A DNA stretch of 64,000 bases from Pseudobutyrivibrio ruminis CF1b. GTDB taxonomy: Bacteria > Bacillota > Clostridia > Lachnospirales > Lachnospiraceae. The stretch covers positions 62,001 to 126,000 of the forward strand of contig NZ_AUJB01000011.1 in NCBI RefSeq assembly GCF_000424005.1, written 5' to 3'. Under the pieces are notes generated by a model. It had not been told where the DNA came from and made no database searches. It worked only from the letters and a program-made list of their open reading frames with translations. Position numbers and translations under genes: made by a program. This document shows positions 33,236 through 43,702 of this stretch, piece by piece; the first letter of the stretch is position 1, and each line of letters opens with the position of its first letter.

Positions 33236-35572
33236 ATGAGATCACCACTTATTAGAAGAATTCCAAGAGAGCTACTTGGAGAATGGAAAAAATACTTTGC
33301 CCTATTTGGAATTATGGTAATCACCATAGGATTCGTTTGCGGTCTGTTTGTGGCTAACAATAGTATGGAGACAGCAGGTAAGGAATCCTTTGAGAAATAC
33401 AATATCGCAGATGGATATTTTAACTTAAGGGACGAGGCTACAGACAAGCTTATCGATGCCATTGAAGACGAGGGTATTACCACTTATAAGCAGTATTATA
33501 AGCAGGTAAGTGAACGCATCCCAAATAAGAAAAACGCAGAGAAATCTGACATCAGAGTTTTTGTAAACAGAGAACAGGTAAATAAGATTTGCCTTATGAA
33601 AGGTGAATTTCCAAAAGCTAAGGATGAGATTGCTATAGACAGAATGCACGCTGAAAATGTTGGTGTAAAGATTGGTGATTACATCAGAGTTGATGGAAAC
33701 AATATGAAGATTACTGGTCTGGTAGCCTTTTCTGATTACAGTGCATTATACGAGGATAATAGCGAGATTATGTTCAATGCCATAACCTTTGACGTGGCTG
33801 TTGTAACTCAGGAAGGTTTTGACAGCATTAAAGGCGCTACAGTTTATCAATACGCATTTACGTATAATGACAAGCCAAAGGATACCGAGGATAAGAAATT
33901 AAAATCCGATGATATCGTTGAGCGACTTTATAAGCTTGCTGCTACTGGAGGAGACGAGGATAATCCTGATTTCGAGCACCTAAATGAGGTTACAGGATAT
34001 CTCCCTGAATATCTTAATGAGGCCATTCATTTCTCCCTGGATGATATTGGAAAAGATAAGATAATGGGAGAAGTTTTACTTATTATCCTTATAGCAGTTA
34101 TCGCATTTATTTTTGCCATTGCGGTAAGTAATACTATCGTAAATGAAGCATCGGTAATCGGAACCTTAAGAGCTTCGGGCTACACAAAGGGAGAGCTTTT
34201 AAGACATTACGTGACAGTTCCTATAATAGTAACTTTGCTTGCAGCTCTTATCGGTAATGTTTTGGGATATTCTTACTTTAAAAACGTAGTTGTAAACATG
34301 TATTACAATTCCTATAGTCTGCCTACTTATGAGACACTGTGGAATTCTGATGCATTTATCAAGACTACCGTATATCCGGTATTACTTGTAATAGTGATAA
34401 ACTTTGTGGTTATTTCTGGAAAGCTTCAGTATTCGCCATTACAGTTCTTAAGAAGAGATTTGAGTAAATCAAAAAGAAAAAAGGCTATTCGTTTGCCACG
34501 TTGGAGCTTTTTAAATCGCTTTAGACTTAGAATTTTAATGCAGAATGTGACAGGCTATTTCACCCTGTTTATTGGAATTTGGTTTGTAATGATTTCTCTT
34601 AGCTTTGCAGTGGGTCTGCCAGCCACACTAAAGAACTATCAGAACAACGCCATTGATTATATGATTGCTGACCATCAGTATATTCTTAAAAAATCTGTGG
34701 ATGCAGATGGAAATAAGATTACAACTGATGAGAAATCTGCCGAAGAATACAGCTCCCGAATTCTTCTTACAATAGATGGAGTGCATGTTGATGAGGAAGT
34801 AACAGCATACGGATATACGAATAACAGCAAATATTTTAATCTTCCTTATAAGGCTGATAAGTATGAGGTATGGGTGTCTGAACCTTTTGCTGATAAGTTC
34901 TCTCTTCAGGAGGGACAGAAGATTACCTTAAAGGAACACTACACCAGCGACACCTATGATTTTACAATTAAGGGAATCTACAATCAGCCTGGAATAGTGG
35001 CAATCTTTATGCCAAATGACAAGTTTAATGAGATCTTTGACTATGATGATGACCATTTTACAGGTTTCATGTCTGAGAAAAAGCTGGATGATTTAGATGA
35101 GAATAACATTCTTACAGAAGTTACCGTGGATGATATTTTAAAGATGGTAAGACAGCTTGATCATTCCATGGGTGGATACATGGATTATTTCTCATACGCA
35201 TGTATGGCCATAGCGGTACTTTTGATACTATTGCTTACAAAAATCATCATAGAAAAGAATACAGTCTCAATCTCCATGCTAAAGGTATTAGGTTACACTT
35301 CTGGAGAAATTAACAGTGTATTCATCCGACTTACAACAATTATGGTTGTGATATTTGCAGCCATTACAGCAAATCTTAGTACTTTTGTTATTAGTGAATT
35401 CTGGAAAATCATTATGTATGAGATGAATGGATGGTTTAAATTCTATTCAGGACCAAAGGACTATCTTAAGATGGTAATTATGGTTATAGTCTCTTATTTG
35501 ATAGTAGTACTGCTTGATATGCGCAGAATCAAAAGAATACCAATGACAGATGCTCTAAAGAGCGTAGAATAA
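33236..35572 (+). CDS. FtsX-like ABC permease with two FtsX cores
   Basis: The 778-residue protein has an N-terminal span (about 20-40), a large extracellular domain (about 45-275), three spans (about 280-400), a further span near 440-460, a second extracellular domain (about 475-645) and three C-terminal spans. This is the duplicated FtsX architecture of Gram-positive MacB-like permeases used for peptide or lipid export or antimicrobial resistance. It pairs with the ATPase 12 bp upstream. A terminator closes the operon. Substrate unknown. Confidence 0.88.
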   Translation: MRSPLIRRIPRELLGEWKKYFALFGIMVITIGFVCGLFVANNSMETAGKESFEKYNIADGYFNLRDEATDKLIDAIEDEGITTYKQYYKQVSERIPNKKNAEKSDIRVFVNREQVNKICLMKGEFPKAKDEIAIDRMHAENVGVKIGDYIRVDGNNMKITGLVAFSDYSALYEDNSEIMFNAITFDVAVVTQEGFDSIKGATVYQYAFTYNDKPKDTEDKKLKSDDIVERLYKLAATGGDEDNPDFEHLNEVTGYLPEYLNEAIHFSLDDIGKDKIMGEVLLIILIAVIAFIFAIAVSNTIVNEASVIGTLRASGYTKGELLRHYVTVPIIVTLLAALIGNVLGYSYFKNVVVNMYYNSYSLPTYETLWNSDAFIKTTVYPVLLVIVINFVVISGKLQYSPLQFLRRDLSKSKRKKAIRLPRWSFLNRFRLRILMQNVTGYFTLFIGIWFVMISLSFAVGLPATLKNYQNNAIDYMIADHQYILKKSVDADGNKITTDEKSAEEYSSRILLTIDGVHVDEEVTAYGYTNNSKYFNLPYKADKYEVWVSEPFADKFSLQEGQKITLKEHYTSDTYDFTIKGIYNQPGIVAIFMPNDKFNEIFDYDDDHFTGFMSEKKLDDLDENNILTEVTVDDILKMVRQLDHSMGGYMDYFSYACMAIAVLLILLLTKIIIEKNTVSISMLKVLGYTSGEINSVFIRLTTIMVVIFAAITANLSTFVISEFWKIIMYEMNGWFKFYSGPKDYLKMVIMVIVSYLIVVLLDMRRIKRIPMTDALKSVE

Positions 35573-35584
35573 CGCTTTTTTATC

Positions 35585-35615
35585 AGGACGTCCTCCTTAT
35601 GAGGGCGTCCTTTTT
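35585..35615 (+). terminator. Terminator of the MacB-like operon
   Basis: AGGACGTCCTC/GAGGGCGTCCT stem with loop CTTAT and TTTTT. Confidence 0.9.
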
Positions 35616-35649
35616 GAATGACAAAAATCGTTTTATAACATAATTCTTG

Positions 35650-35678
35650 TTGACAAACTCGAATTTATGGGGTAGATT
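35650..35678 (+). promoter_or_regulatory. Promoter of the ECF/ABC operon
   Basis: TTGACA and TAGATT with a 17-base spacer. The operator palindrome at 35690 lies just downstream, where a bound repressor would block initiation. Confidence 0.75.
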
Positions 35679-35689
35679 CTATCTGAAAG

Positions 35690-35705
35690 GTTAGTATGGA
35701 CTAAC
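35690..35705. promoter_or_regulatory. Operator palindrome, ECF/ABC operon
   Basis: GTTAGTATGGACTAAC. It shares the TTAG-N6-CTAA form with sites before feoA, the methyltransferase operon and the serine hydrolase. Confidence 0.7.
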
Positions 35706-35743
35706 AGAAGATAGGCTTATCTAATATGAGGAGTATGTTAGTT

Positions 35744-36427
35744 ATGAAGTCATTGAGGTTAAATCCAATAGTTTTAATTCTAATAAATATTATAGCGCCA
35801 TCCATGTATATATTTATAAGTGGAAAATATCTGCAAGCTTTTCTTTTTGTTTTTGCCAGTATGCTTTTAATTCTCATGGGTAGGTTTAAGAGTCTGGCGG
35901 TCCTCTTCATAGTTTATTTTGGAATGATGGGCATATATTATATGACGGTAAATAATGAGAAGCTTCAGTTTATAGGGCTATTTCTTATAGTTTTAGTACA
36001 ATCAGTTCCATGTCTTGCTTTGGCATCTATTTTAGTTCGTAAATATAATTCTGCACAGCTGTTATCGGCGTTAGAAACAATCCATATCCCAAGAGTGCTG
36101 GTAATTGCTGTCACAATCACACTTAAATATATCCCCACTTTTAAAAGAGAATTCAGTTATATATTAGAGTCCATGCGTCTAAGAGGAATCAGTTTTACAT
36201 GGAAGCATCCGATAAAGAGTTTTCAATATTTTATTGTACCTCAGCTGTTCAGGTGCGCAGCTCTCGCAGAGGAGGTTACCGCGGCAGGATTTGTGAAGGG
36301 GATAGATGTTCCTGTGAAACGTACCTCTTACTATGAGGAACGAATCAGAGTGTCTGATGCTGCGGTGCTACTAGTATTTGTGACTGGACTAGCTGGAGGA
36401 TTTTTATGGAAAAGAATGTACTTGTAG
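35744..36427 (+). CDS. ECF transporter T component
   Basis: The best start is ATG 35744, ten bases after GAGGAG; ATG 35726 overlaps that site. The 227-residue membrane protein has five to six spans and the coupling-helix motifs of EcfT: ESMRLRGISF near residue 140 and the second Ala-x-Gly-like motif TAAGFVKGI near 175. EcfT joins the substrate-binding S component to the ATPases. The gene overlaps the ATPase gene by 22 bp, so the complex is made in a coupled way. Confidence 0.85.
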   Translation: MKSLRLNPIVLILINIIAPSMYIFISGKYLQAFLFVFASMLLILMGRFKSLAVLFIVYFGMMGIYYMTVNNEKLQFIGLFLIVLVQSVPCLALASILVRKYNSAQLLSALETIHIPRVLVIAVTITLKYIPTFKREFSYILESMRLRGISFTWKHPIKSFQYFIVPQLFRCAALAEEVTAAGFVKGIDVPVKRTSYYEERIRVSDAAVLLVFVTGLAGGFLWKRMYL

Positions 36428-37839
36428 CAAATAATTTAACCTTTAATTACGAGGAAAGTTCGGAAGGTATTTCTGATATTAATTTTTCAATAAACGAAGG
36501 TGATGTAATTCTACTAACAGGAAATAGTGGTTGTGGAAAATCAACATTATTAAAGTGTCTGAATGGTTTAATTCCAACTGTTACAGAAGGTGAACTTTCA
36601 GGAGAACTATCAATTAATGGAGACAGTTATTCAGAATTAAAGATGCATCAGATAAACAAAATAATAGGTTCGGTTTTTCAAAATCCAAGATCACAGTTCT
36701 TTACTGAGAACACCACTGCAGAGCTTGTATTTCCAATGGAAAATTATGGGTATAAAAAAGCTGATATGCAAAAACGTTTAGAAGAATTACAGGGAACTTT
36801 TGGCATACACCAGCTTATGAATAGAAACATCTATACTCTTTCCAGTGGCGAACGTCAAATGATAGCTTTATCATCAGCGGTATCCATGAATCAAAAAATC
36901 CTGTTGTTTGATGAGCCATCAGCAAATCTGGATTATGGTAACGCAATGCTCCTAGGCAAGATTATCAAGGAGATGAGAAATAACGGATATACGATAATTG
37001 TGGCAGACCACAGATTCTTCTATCTTAACGGAATTATAGATAAAGTTCTATTTTTAGATAAAGGTAAGTTAAAGCTATATGATTCGGAAGATGAATTCAA
37101 AAGTAGTGGATATGACACAAGAAGCTTTAATATTTTTTCACTTGATATACCTTTCAGGAAAAGAATTGATTATGAAAGTGTTGTTGCTAGCATGAAAAAT
37201 GTTAGCTTTAAAAATATCTTGGAGGATATAAATCTTGAGCTTCACAAAGGCGAGGTGACTGTTCTTGTAGGACCAAATGGTGCAGGTAAGACTACTCTTG
37301 CAAAGCTACTGTGTAAAACATACAGGCCAACATCAGGAACTGTTGATACTGATGAGTTGCCATTTTTTATTATGCAGGATCCTGACTACCAGCTTTTTGG
37401 AACCTCAGTAATTAATGAACTAACACTTGTGAAAAATGACATAGAGAGCATAAAAAATTGTCTTGATAATCTAGGCTTGCTTCCATACAGACATAAACAT
37501 CCATTTGATTTAAGCGGCGGACAGAAGCAAAGATTACAGATAGCAATGGCGACTCTATGCGAGAAAACGTTAATTATATTTGATGAACCTACAAGTGGAC
37601 TTGATGTGTATTCTATGCACAGCGTGGTGAAAGAAATACTGAAGTTAAAAATAAATGCAGGAGTACTTGTGATATCTCATGATTATGAATTCATAAGACA
37701 TGTTGCAGACAGGGTAGTATTTTTGGATGAAGGAACCATAAAGAAAGATTTTGTTCTGACAGAGGATTCTTTATCTGATTTAAATAATATTTTTAAGCAT
37801 ATGCAGGAGGAAAGATGTAATGAAAAAGTTGAAGATTAA
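36406..37839 (+). CDS. Fused double ATPase of an ECF transporter
   Basis: The 477-residue protein contains two ABC ATPase domains in one chain, equal to EcfA and EcfA'. Domain 1: Walker A GNSGCGKST, Q-loop VFQNPRSQFF, signature LSSGERQ, Walker B LLFDEPSANLD. Domain 2: Walker A GPNGAGKTT, Q-loop-like IMQDPDYQLF, signature LSGGQKQR, Walker B IIFDEPTSGLD, His in ISHDYE. In domain 1 the catalytic Glu and switch His (ADHRF) are also present, so both sites look active. Its gene overlaps the T gene upstream and the S gene downstream. Confidence 0.92.
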   Translation: MEKNVLVANNLTFNYEESSEGISDINFSINEGDVILLTGNSGCGKSTLLKCLNGLIPTVTEGELSGELSINGDSYSELKMHQINKIIGSVFQNPRSQFFTENTTAELVFPMENYGYKKADMQKRLEELQGTFGIHQLMNRNIYTLSSGERQMIALSSAVSMNQKILLFDEPSANLDYGNAMLLGKIIKEMRNNGYTIIVADHRFFYLNGIIDKVLFLDKGKLKLYDSEDEFKSSGYDTRSFNIFSLDIPFRKRIDYESVVASMKNVSFKNILEDINLELHKGEVTVLVGPNGAGKTTLAKLLCKTYRPTSGTVDTDELPFFIMQDPDYQLFGTSVINELTLVKNDIESIKNCLDNLGLLPYRHKHPFDLSGGQKQRLQIAMATLCEKTLIIFDEPTSGLDVYSMHSVVKEILKLKINAGVLVISHDYEFIRHVADRVVFLDEGTIKKDFVLTEDSLSDLNNIFKHMQEERCNEKVED

Positions 37840-38419
37840 AGACGTAATAATGATAGCTTTGCTATCTGCACTGTACATGGTTTTTTACATGTTATCAATG
37901 GTTATCATAGCACCACTTGGTCCATTTGGTCATTCTATTAGCTGCGGAATATGCGCACTTTTAACAGGCTCTATTTTCTTTTTCATTAGCAGAAAGATTG
38001 GAAAGTTTGGTCAGTTCATGTTGATGCAGGCAATTTGTATGGTTCTGTTTTCCATCATGGGAGCAGGATATCTACCATGGGTAGTGACTTCCATGGTGGG
38101 AGCTTTGATAGCAGATTTTATTGCATCAAAGGATAACAACCAACCAGTGTTTAAGGTTGCCTTAGCATCAGGAATATTTCATGTTGGACAGGCTTGGGGA
38201 GCCATAATTCCATCCTGGTTCTTCCTTGATAGTTACAGAGAAGAATGGATTTCAAGAGGGCAAACCCCTGAAGCGATGGATGAAATGATAAAGTACACTT
38301 CTGGAGTAATGGGATTGGTATCAACAATTATCGTATTTGCGTTATCGGTAGCTGGTGTTTATCTGGGATACGTAATCCTAAGAAAGCATTTAGAGAAAAA
38401 AGATATTGCTATGGCATAG
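37820..38419 (+). CDS. ECF transporter S component, Trep_Strep/MptD-like family
   Basis: The 199-residue membrane protein has six hydrophobic segments and matches the Trep_Strep family (TIGR02185-like), with IIAPLGPFGHSISCGICALLTG-type text at residues 30-55 and a long extracellular-side loop containing YREEWISRGQTPE. S components bind the substrate; the ligand of this family is not firmly known. The genomic link to the T subunit, fused ATPase and four exporter-fold ABC proteins is seen in siderophore/metallophore uptake loci of Firmicutes, so a metal-complex ligand is my inference. Confidence 0.82.
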   Translation: MKKLKIKDVIMIALLSALYMVFYMLSMVIIAPLGPFGHSISCGICALLTGSIFFFISRKIGKFGQFMLMQAICMVLFSIMGAGYLPWVVTSMVGALIADFIASKDNNQPVFKVALASGIFHVGQAWGAIIPSWFFLDSYREEWISRGQTPEAMDEMIKYTSGVMGLVSTIIVFALSVAGVYLGYVILRKHLEKKDIAMA

Positions 38420-38437
38420 CCGAGAGGAGAAAAAATA

Positions 38438-40174
38438 ATGTTCAAAAAAGTAGCACCATATATTGGTGGATACAAAAAATACACCATAATAGCTGCAGTT
38501 TTAGCAGGCTTCGGTGTGTTGGCCAGCGTGTTACCATATTTTATCCTATATCAGCTGTTAGGACCCCTTAGCCGACATGAAGTGCTCACAGTTGATTATA
38601 TCGCGCCAAGAGTTTTAGGCATTTTGGTATGTGAAATTTTGTATGCATATCTCTATAACAAAGGACTTTGCTTTTCGCATTATAGTGCCTACCACGTATT
38701 AAAAAATATTAGAGTCGCCCTTCAGGGGAAACTTGAAAATCAGCCGCTTGGAAATATAGAGGATATTGGAACAGGTCGAATTAAGAAAGTCTTTAATGAT
38801 GACATTGAGCTAATTGAAATTCTTTTGGCTCATGCTATACCAGAGGGTATAGCAAATATTTTCATCCCAATGTTAATCCTTGTTTTAATGTTTGTTTTTG
38901 ATTGGAGATTGGCATTGCTTACATTTGTGCCAATTATATTGGGGATCCTTTCGATGGGTATGATGATGAAAAGAGGTATGGCAAAAATGGATTTGTATTA
39001 TAAATCCGCTGCCGACATGAATAACAATATCATCGAGTATGTAAACGGAATGGAGGTTATAAAAGTCTTTAACAGAGATGGCGAATCATATATGAACTTC
39101 AAAGATAAGGTACTTTCATATAGAGATTTTACTCTCGATTGGTATAAGGAATGTTGGCCATGGATGGCGCTTTACATGAGTATTTTCCCATGTATTTTTA
39201 TGTTTATCATGCCAGTAGGTTCACTGATGATTCTTCATGGAACACTTACCCTTGATAAATTCATTCTTGTTTTATGTATGTCCTTTGCAGTTGGCCCGTC
39301 GATTATAAAAGCTATGACTCTTGGTGGAAAGTTCCCAGAGCTAAATTACAAGATTGATGAGCTTGAAAAGCTTCTTAGTCATGAGCCTTTGAAGAGCAAT
39401 AATAACAAGTTCAGGGGCAAAAATCTTGATGTGGAATACTGTGATGTGAGCTTCGGTTATGGTGACGATGAGGTAATCCATGGTGTTAGTCTTTCACTAA
39501 AACAAGGCACTACTACAGCGCTTGTAGGAGAATCTGGAAGTGGAAAATCTACTTTGGCAAAGCTTTTGGTTCATTATTATGACCTTGATGGCGGTTCAAT
39601 AAGAATTGGAAATCAGGATATTACAGATATATCACTGGAAGAGCTTAATAATCAAGTGGCCTATGTGGCCCAGGAGCAGTTCCTGTTTAACACAAGTCTT
39701 TATGAAAATATTCTCATTGGAAATCCTAAAGCTACAAGGGCCCAGGTTGAAGATGCAGCCAGAAGGGCACAGTGCACGGACTTTATTGAAAAGCTTCCTA
39801 ACGGACTCGATTCACAGGCTGGTGATTCTGGAAAGTTGCTTTCAGGTGGTGAGCGCCAGCGCATTGCTCTTGCCAGAGCGATTTTAAAGGATGCACCAAT
39901 TATTGTTTTAGATGAAGCAACTGCATTTATGGATCCTGAAAACGAGGAGAAAATGAATGCAGCAATTGCTGAAATAATTAAAGATAAGACCGTTTTAGTA
40001 ATAGCTCATAGATTATCTACCATTAAAAATGCAGATAAGATTTGTGTTATGAAGGAGGGCAGATGCATTGCAGCTGACAAGCATGAAAAACTGATAGAGA
40101 GCTGTCCTGAATATACAAAACTTTGGGAGGCATCTGTATCTGCTAGCTCATGGAAGATTGGAGGTATCGCATGA
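38438..40174 (+). CDS. ABC half-transporter 1 (YbtP/Q-like exporter fold)
   Basis: The 578-residue protein has a six-span type IV (exporter-fold) membrane domain (about 15-290) and an ATPase domain: Walker A GESGSGKST, Q-loop YVAQEQFLF, signature LSGGERQR, Walker B IIVLDEATAFMD. The C-terminal tail ASSWKIGGIA resembles tails of half 3 (INWKVGKGA) and half 4 (DGWKLA). Proteins of this subgroup (YbtP/YbtQ, IrtAB) import metal chelates despite their exporter fold. The stop overlaps half-transporter 2 by 4 bp, so 1 and 2 probably form a heterodimer. Confidence 0.88.
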   Translation: MFKKVAPYIGGYKKYTIIAAVLAGFGVLASVLPYFILYQLLGPLSRHEVLTVDYIAPRVLGILVCEILYAYLYNKGLCFSHYSAYHVLKNIRVALQGKLENQPLGNIEDIGTGRIKKVFNDDIELIEILLAHAIPEGIANIFIPMLILVLMFVFDWRLALLTFVPIILGILSMGMMMKRGMAKMDLYYKSAADMNNNIIEYVNGMEVIKVFNRDGESYMNFKDKVLSYRDFTLDWYKECWPWMALYMSIFPCIFMFIMPVGSLMILHGTLTLDKFILVLCMSFAVGPSIIKAMTLGGKFPELNYKIDELEKLLSHEPLKSNNNKFRGKNLDVEYCDVSFGYGDDEVIHGVSLSLKQGTTTALVGESGSGKSTLAKLLVHYYDLDGGSIRIGNQDITDISLEELNNQVAYVAQEQFLFNTSLYENILIGNPKATRAQVEDAARRAQCTDFIEKLPNGLDSQAGDSGKLLSGGERQRIALARAILKDAPIIVLDEATAFMDPENEEKMNAAIAEIIKDKTVLVIAHRLSTIKNADKICVMKEGRCIAADKHEKLIESCPEYTKLWEASVSASSWKIGGIA

Positions 40175-41895
40175 TAGAGATAATGCATAGACTCATTGAA
40201 TCCACTGGTAAATACAAAACTCGAATTCGATGGTCATATTTAACATCCATAATAAAAGGTATCCTGATGCGATTGCCAATGTTTATCTGCTTCATAACTA
40301 TTGATTTCTTCATGGAAGGAATAATGGATGTAAGAAAGTGCTATATGCTTGGAGGTGCAATACTAGCATGTGTTTTACTTCAGGCTTTATTTGAACATAT
40401 CACAAACGTCTTACAATCTGCAGCTGGATATATGGTATTTGCGGATAAACGTTTGGAGCTGGGCGAACATTTAAGAAAGCTTCCAATGGGATATTTCACT
40501 GAAGGAAATATCGGAAAGATTAGTTCTGTTCTAGCAACCGATATGTGTTTCATCGAAGAAAACTGTATGACAGTTATGGGAGAGCTTGTAGCCTTTTTGG
40601 TATCCCAGGCAGTTATGACAGCCATGATGTTTTATCTTGATTACAGGATTGGAATACTGACAGTTATCTTTGTTGCGCTCCACATTTTTATCGGTAGAAG
40701 GATGTTGAGAAATACGCTGGATCATTCCGTAGTTAGACAGGAATGTGCGGAGGCGCAGGCAAAAGCAGTAATTGATTTTGCTGAGGGAATTGGAATCATC
40801 AAGTCATATAACATGCTTGGAGAAAAATCAAAAGATCTTTCATTAAGTTTTGATAAGAGCTGTGAAGAGAATATAAAATTTGAATTTGATTATGCACCAT
40901 GGGATTTGTCTTGTGCTTTGACATATGGAATTGGTACCACTGCAATATTAGGATTGGCCAGCTATTTATATCTTCAGGGCAGTCTTACAGGAGTATATCT
41001 TCTAGGTATTATCATGTTTATGTTTGATGTGCTTATTGCCATGAAATCTTTCTATGCGCAGATTGCCAGAATAACAATTACCGACGCAGCCTTAGATAGA
41101 ATTGATGCTATTTTTGATGAGCTTGAAATGGCTGATGATGGCACAAAAGTAATTCCTGATAAATATGATGGCAACGAGATTGAATATGATAATGTCACAT
41201 TTGCTTATGACGAAAAAGATGTAATCGAGAACGTATCATTCTCTGTGAAGAAGGATGAGATGATAGCTTTAGTTGGCCCATCAGGTGGTGGCAAATCTAC
41301 TATAGCCAGTCTTCTTGCAAGATTGTGGGATGTAAAGTCTGGCAGCATAAAAATTCGAGGTGTGGATATCAGAAATGTGCCTATATCTGATTTGATGAAT
41401 CATATCAGTATAGTTTTCCAGAGAGTTTATCTGTTCCAGGATACTGTTTATAACAACATTGCTATTGGACGACCAACAGCATCAAAGGAAGAGGTTTATG
41501 AGGCGGCGAAAAAGGCAAGATGTTTGGAGTTTATTGAAAAATTACCAAATGGCTTTGACACTGTTTTAGGAGAAGGAGGTGCAACACTTTCAGGGGGAGA
41601 AAGACAGCGTATATCTATTGCCAGATGTCTTTTAAAGGATTCACCAATTGTTATTTTGGATGAGGCAACGGCCTCGGTTGATGCAGATAACGAAAAGGCA
41701 ATTCAGGAGGCGATTAACGAATTGGTAACAGGAAAGACGCTGATTGTTATTGCACATAGATTAAAGACTGTAAGAAATGCCAATCAGATTTTCCTAATTG
41801 ACAACAAAGGTATTTCCGAATTTGGCACTCATGAAAAGCTTATTGAAAAGGCTGGAAAATATTCAAGAATGTGGGAGATGAGCAGCATCTCTTAA
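40171..41895 (+). CDS. ABC half-transporter 2 (YbtP/Q-like exporter fold)
   Basis: ATG 40171 overlaps the previous stop (ATGA) and has GGAGG six bases upstream; an in-frame start at 40150 lacks one. The 574 residues hold six spans and an ATPase with Walker A GPSGGGKST, Q-loop VFQRVYLF, signature LSGGERQR and Walker B IVILDEATASVD, all intact. It lacks the Trp-Lys tail of its partner. It likely pairs with half 1, with both nucleotide sites competent. It lies in the ECF operon, whose only visible promoter is at 35650. Confidence 0.88.
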   Translation: MIEIMHRLIESTGKYKTRIRWSYLTSIIKGILMRLPMFICFITIDFFMEGIMDVRKCYMLGGAILACVLLQALFEHITNVLQSAAGYMVFADKRLELGEHLRKLPMGYFTEGNIGKISSVLATDMCFIEENCMTVMGELVAFLVSQAVMTAMMFYLDYRIGILTVIFVALHIFIGRRMLRNTLDHSVVRQECAEAQAKAVIDFAEGIGIIKSYNMLGEKSKDLSLSFDKSCEENIKFEFDYAPWDLSCALTYGIGTTAILGLASYLYLQGSLTGVYLLGIIMFMFDVLIAMKSFYAQIARITITDAALDRIDAIFDELEMADDGTKVIPDKYDGNEIEYDNVTFAYDEKDVIENVSFSVKKDEMIALVGPSGGGKSTIASLLARLWDVKSGSIKIRGVDIRNVPISDLMNHISIVFQRVYLFQDTVYNNIAIGRPTASKEEVYEAAKKARCLEFIEKLPNGFDTVLGEGGATLSGGERQRISIARCLLKDSPIVILDEATASVDADNEKAIQEAINELVTGKTLIVIAHRLKTVRNANQIFLIDNKGISEFGTHEKLIEKAGKYSRMWEMSSIS

Positions 41896-41920
41896 TAAAA
41901 AGAATATAAGGAGAAAAACA

Positions 41921-43702
41921 ATGAAACAGCAAGACAGCAAAGGGGTAATAAAACAATTATTCGTATATGCGAAGAACCACAAGTATCTTACCATTGCCTC
42001 ATGGATATTGGCAGCTATATCAGCACTTTTAGCGTTGGCGCCATTCTACTACATATGGGCAATTATCAGAGAGGTAATTGAGGTGAGATCTGATTTTTCA
42101 CAGGCAGTTCACATCAAGGCATATGGCTGGACCGCAGTTGGGATGTCCCTCCTTTCCATGTTGGTATACATAGCGGCTTTGATGTGCTCTCATATTGCTG
42201 CCTTTAGAGTTCAGGTAAATATGAGAGTTGCAATGATGGAACATATCATGAAGCTTCCTATGGGATACATTGAGTCGGAGGGAAGTGGAAAGATTAGAAA
42301 GATTGTGGCAGATTCAAGCGCTGCTACAGAAACATTTTTGGCTCACTCACTTCCAGATAAAGCAGTAAGCTATGTTACTCCAGTGGGGCTAATCTTTATG
42401 CTGGTTTATTTTGATTGGAGAATTGGATTAATTTGTCTCATTCCTGCACTGCTAGCATTTTTATCAATGGGCTTTATGATGGGCGATAAGATGAAAAAGG
42501 CTATGGCAGAATATCAGGATGCATTAGGAGAGATGACATCAGAGGCAGTAGAGTATGTAAGAGGTATTCCTGTTGTTAAGACCTTTGGACAGACAGTATT
42601 TTCTTTCAAGCGTTTCAAAGAAGCCATTGATAAATATGAGGCATGGACAGTTGGTTATACCACAGCGGTAAGAATTCCTATGACTGCTTTTGTAACCTTG
42701 GCAAATGCAGTTTTTGCAGCACTTGTTGCCTGTGTCTTTATCTTTGGTGGAGAGGGTATCGCAAATACGTTTATATTTAACATCCTTTTCTATATTATCA
42801 TCACACCAATCCTTACAGTCACACTTATGAAGGTGGCTTACTCAGGTGAGAGCGAGATGATTGTAATGGATGCATTAAACAGAATGGATTCTATTCTTGC
42901 TGTCGAGCCCCTTCCTGAGGCTAGCAATCCACAGACACCTAAGGATGCAGGCATAGTTCTTGATAATGTTAATTTCTCCTATGATGATAAAAAGGGAAAT
43001 GCCATTGACGGAATTAGTCTTTCAATTAATCCTGGTGAGCACATCGCATTCGTAGGACCATCTGGTGGTGGAAAGACAACACTTGCTTCACTTATTGCAA
43101 GATTCTGGGATGTGAAAAGCGGTTCTATCAAAATCGGGGGCGTGGATGTAAAGGATATTGCTACACCAGACTTGATGCAAAATGTATCCTACGTTTTCCA
43201 AGATAGTAAGCTTTTGAAAATGTCTATTTTGGAAAATGTCAGAATGGGGAATCCTAATGCTACTAATGAGCAGGTTGTGCAGGCACTAAAGGATGCCCAG
43301 TGTATGGATATCATTGAAAAATTCCCAGAGGGAGTTAACACAATGATTGGAACAGAAGGTGTGTATGTTTCCGGAGGAGAAGCACAACGACTTTCCATTG
43401 CAAGAGCATTTTTAAAGAACGCACCAATTCTTATTTTAGATGAGGCTACCGCATTTGCGGATCCAGATAATGAGGCAAAGGTGCAGCAGGCTTTTGCAAA
43501 TCTTTCTAAGGACAAGACGGTGATTATGATTGCTCACAGACTTTCAACTGTTGTGGATGCAGATAAAATTTGCGTTCTCTCTGGTGGAAAAATTGTAGAA
43601 AGCGGTACACATGAAAGTCTTATAAAAGAAGCTGGAATTTACAACCACATGTGGTCAGAGTATAACAAGTCAATCAATTGGAAGGTAGGTAAGGGAGCAT
43701 GA
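41921..43702 (+). CDS. ABC half-transporter 3 (YbtP/Q-like exporter fold)
   Basis: The 593-residue protein has six spans (about 20-310) and an ATPase with Walker A GPSGGGKTT, Q-loop VFQDSKLL, Walker B ILILDEATAFAD. The signature reads VSGGEAQR rather than LSGGERQR, a mild departure. The tail INWKVGKGA ends the protein. It starts 25 bp after half 2 with AAGGAG upstream and overlaps half 4 by 4 bp, so 3 and 4 form the second pair. Confidence 0.88.
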   Translation: MKQQDSKGVIKQLFVYAKNHKYLTIASWILAAISALLALAPFYYIWAIIREVIEVRSDFSQAVHIKAYGWTAVGMSLLSMLVYIAALMCSHIAAFRVQVNMRVAMMEHIMKLPMGYIESEGSGKIRKIVADSSAATETFLAHSLPDKAVSYVTPVGLIFMLVYFDWRIGLICLIPALLAFLSMGFMMGDKMKKAMAEYQDALGEMTSEAVEYVRGIPVVKTFGQTVFSFKRFKEAIDKYEAWTVGYTTAVRIPMTAFVTLANAVFAALVACVFIFGGEGIANTFIFNILFYIIITPILTVTLMKVAYSGESEMIVMDALNRMDSILAVEPLPEASNPQTPKDAGIVLDNVNFSYDDKKGNAIDGISLSINPGEHIAFVGPSGGGKTTLASLIARFWDVKSGSIKIGGVDVKDIATPDLMQNVSYVFQDSKLLKMSILENVRMGNPNATNEQVVQALKDAQCMDIIEKFPEGVNTMIGTEGVYVSGGEAQRLSIARAFLKNAPILILDEATAFADPDNEAKVQQAFANLSKDKTVIMIAHRLSTVVDADKICVLSGGKIVESGTHESLIKEAGIYNHMWSEYNKSINWKVGKGA